The notes beneath the pieces were generated by a model, which saw only the letters and a program-made list of their open reading frames with translations, was not told the DNA's origin and made no database searches. A stretch of 7,504 nucleotides of DNA, taken from positions 1 to 7,504 of the forward strand of contig JACMOT010000010.1 of assembly GCA_014377915.1 (NCBI GenBank), given 5' to 3'. The stretch is from Tardiphaga sp. (GTDB lineage: Bacteria > Pseudomonadota > Alphaproteobacteria > Rhizobiales > Xanthobacteraceae). Position numbers and translations under genes: made by a program. Below are positions 5,777 through 7,504 of this stretch, piece by piece (positions within the stretch are counted from its first letter, which is position 1; every line of letters starts with the position of its first letter).

Positions 5777-7504
5777 TCAGCTCGCCTTGCGCTGGATCTC
5801 CGAAGCCACCGGCGGCGCAACCTGTATGGCATTGTGCATCGTTACCGGCCGTAGGCCGATCAGTTCGGCGGTTCGCACCGTGGTGTTGCGCCACCAGACA
5901 AAATCATTGGATCGCGAGTTTTCCAGAATCGCAATCGCCACGGCCGACAGGAACGGCAGGCTTTCCAGCACCAGCACGCCGGCGAAGATATAGATCTCGG
6001 TGACCTGCTTGAAGCTGTTGGACATGATCAGCACCCCGGCGCCGACCAGCAGCAGGGCTCCAATCACCGCCTCCCAGAACGCCTGGAACTCGATCGACAT
6101 GTTCGACAGGCCCCCCTTCGAGGTGACGGTGAAGGGCAGGTGCTCGGTGATCAGGCCGTTGGCGACGGCGCGCGATACCGTCCACTGCACCGACATCGCG
6201 GCGACCATGGCCCCCAGCATCTGCCAGGTCTTCACGTGGACGCGCAGCCGATACAAAATGATGAAGTGCACCAGCGACACCACGAAGGCGGCGATGATCG
6301 GCAGCGTCAGGATCTTGTCGGGGATGGCGATGTCGGCGAAGGCCACGATCGGCACCCAGACCAGGTTCAGCAGGGCGACCAGCACGCCGAGACTCTCGGC
6401 GCCGAGCCAGTTCAGCCAGCCCAGCCCGAATTCGCGTTTCTGGTCCGCCGTCAGCCGGCTGGCGCCCGGCAGGAAGAACCGCCAGTGCTTCTTGATGATC
6501 TGGAAACCGCCATAGGCCCAGCGATGACGCTGCTTCTTGAACGCCTCATAGGTGTCCGGCAGCAGCCCGTAGCCGTAGCGCTTGCTGGTGTAATGCGTCA
6601 GCCAGCCATGTTCCATGATGGCCAGACCCAGATCGCTGTCCTCGCAGATGGTGTCGCCGGCCCAGCCGCCGGCCATGTCCATCGCCGCGCGCCGGATCAG
6701 GCACATGGTGCCGTGCACGATGATGGCGTTGAACTCGTTGCGCTGGACCATGCCGATGTCGAAGAAGCCGGCATATTCGCCGTTCATGATGTAGTGCATC
6801 AGCGAGGTATCGCCGTCGCGATGGTCCTGCGGAGCCTGCACCAGGCCGACATTGGGGTCGGCGAAGGCCGGCACCAGATCCTTCAGCCAGTTCGGCTCCA
6901 CCATGTAGTCGGCGTCGATGATGCCGATGATTTCCGCGTCGACCGCGGTGCGCTCCATCGCAATGCGCAGCGCGCCGGCCTTGAAGCCTTCGACCTTGAG
7001 GGCGTTGATGAAGATGAAGCGTTCGCCGAGCGTCCGGCAATAATCCTGGATCGGCTGCGTGAAGGCGGGGTCCGGCGTGTTGTTGATGATCACCACGCAT
7101 TCAAAATTCGGATAATCCAACCGCGCCACGGCATCGAGGGTCAGCTTCAGCATCTCCGGCGATTCGCGGTAGGCCGGGATATGGATCGAGACCTTGGGGA
7201 AATGGCCACCCGCCGGAATGGCCAGCGCCGAGGTCTGCGCTGGCGTCAGCAGCCGCATTGTCGGGCGGCCAAAGGCGATCGCGGCGATTTCCTCGATCCG
7301 TGCCATGGCGATCAGCACCAGCGGCACCAGCAAGGTGAGGCCGAGCGTCAGCGCGAACGCCGATCCCCAGACGAAATAATGGCCCTGCTGATAGGCGAAG
7401 ATGGTCGCGGCCCAGGCACCGCCGCCATTGGCCGCGGCCGACAGCACCAGGGTCTGCATCGGCGTGGGCCGCACGAGTCGGAGAATCGGCAGCGACAGCA
7501 GCAC
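5777..7504 (-). CDS. NdvB-like membrane glycosyltransferase family 2, C-terminal 575 residues (5' end outside window)
   Basis: Processive-type GT2 enzyme of the inner membrane that probably polymerises UDP-glucose into beta-glucan (cyclic beta-1,3/1,6 glucans in relatives such as Bradyrhizobium NdvB). The frame is open to the edge, so the true start lies beyond; relatives often carry a further N-terminal region. Counting from the edge: two membrane segments at about 18-36 and 43-68, then the catalytic domain from KVSIHIPAYRE (104). It has the DAD motif at 197-199, GFKAGALR (173-180), VQAPQDHRDGD (222-232), HGTMCLIRR (264-272), ICED (286-289) as the TED-like catalytic base, and QRHRW (325-329), the product-binding motif of processive enzymes. 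About five more hydrophobic segments follow (370-530), then a short cytosolic tail. All key residues visible here are intact. Which linkage it makes cannot be read. Confidence 0.92.
   Translation of the reverse strand: MLLSLPILRLVRPTPMQTLVLSAAANGGGAWAATIFAYQQGHYFVWGSAFALTLGLTLLVPLVLIAMARIEEIAAIAFGRPTMRLLTPAQTSALAIPAGGHFPKVSIHIPAYRESPEMLKLTLDAVARLDYPNFECVVIINNTPDPAFTQPIQDYCRTLGERFIFINALKVEGFKAGALRIAMERTAVDAEIIGIIDADYMVEPNWLKDLVPAFADPNVGLVQAPQDHRDGDTSLMHYIMNGEYAGFFDIGMVQRNEFNAIIVHGTMCLIRRAAMDMAGGWAGDTICEDSDLGLAIMEHGWLTHYTSKRYGYGLLPDTYEAFKKQRHRWAYGGFQIIKKHWRFFLPGASRLTADQKREFGLGWLNWLGAESLGVLVALLNLVWVPIVAFADIAIPDKILTLPIIAAFVVSLVHFIILYRLRVHVKTWQMLGAMVAAMSVQWTVSRAVANGLITEHLPFTVTSKGGLSNMSIEFQAFWEAVIGALLLVGAGVLIMSNSFKQVTEIYIFAGVLVLESLPFLSAVAIAILENSRSNDFVWWRNTTVRTAELIGLRPVTMHNAIQVAPPVASEIQRKAS

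Noticed and set aside
5750..5790. Palindromic patch around CGCATGCG at the end of the glycosyltransferase gene
   Set aside because: The stem is short and bulged and no T-run follows, so I do not call a terminator.
6546..7100. 184-codon minus-strand open frame inside the glycosyltransferase gene
   Set aside because: Arg/His/Gly-rich alternate-frame shadow of a clearly conserved GT2 catalytic domain.
1..7504. CRISPR arrays, insertion sequences, prophage or integrase genes
   Set aside because: No regularly spaced repeats, transposase motifs, terminal repeats or phage genes are visible. The tRNA-Lys is not flanked by an integrase or an obvious duplicated 3' end.

Overview
The window is about 62-65% G+C by eye, densely coded, and free of mobile elements. 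Gene content (cysK-type cysteine synthase, several small signal-peptide proteins, an NdvB-like glucan glycosyltransferase) and the GC-rich codon third positions suggest a chromosomal segment of an alphaproteobacterium of the Bradyrhizobium/Rhodopseudomonas group (Nitrobacteraceae). That placement is inference from protein style, not from a search.

Left part, plus strand (1-1309): the 3' three-quarters of cysK, then a BrnA-antitoxin-like ribbon-helix-helix protein with no BrnT partner, then a small secreted protein with six cysteines. The three genes are packed within a few bases of each other and look like one transcription unit. It ends at a short hairpin lying between convergent genes.

Middle, minus strand (1346-4807): a secreted caspase-like (peptidase C14) protein with a peptidoglycan-binding domain, preceded on the same strand by an EamA/DMT-family membrane transporter. 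Upstream of these, and separated by a clear intrinsic terminator, is a two-gene unit of small secreted proteins of unknown function. The start region of the transporter contains a perfect 15-bp inverted repeat.

Right part, minus strand (4976-7504): a short stand-alone formyltransferase-fold protein whose active-site motif resembles 10-formyl-tetrahydrofolate dehydrogenase rather than Met-tRNA formyltransferase. Next come a tRNA-Lys(UUU) with a good sigma-70-type promoter almost touching its 5' end, and the C-terminal 575 residues of a membrane family-2 glycosyltransferase of the NdvB (beta-glucan) type that runs off the right edge.

Most of this is ordinary core-genome content. I do not see a clear new multi-gene system. 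The observations most worth following up are the secreted caspase/peptidoglycan-binding protein, the FDH-like stand-alone formyltransferase next to tRNA-Lys, the near-leaderless tRNA promoter, the 15-bp inverted repeat, and the orphan BrnA-like gene coupled to a six-cysteine secreted protein. No gene-free stretch exceeds 300 bases; the longest, about 190 bases at 3750-3942, holds the terminator and inverted repeat described below.
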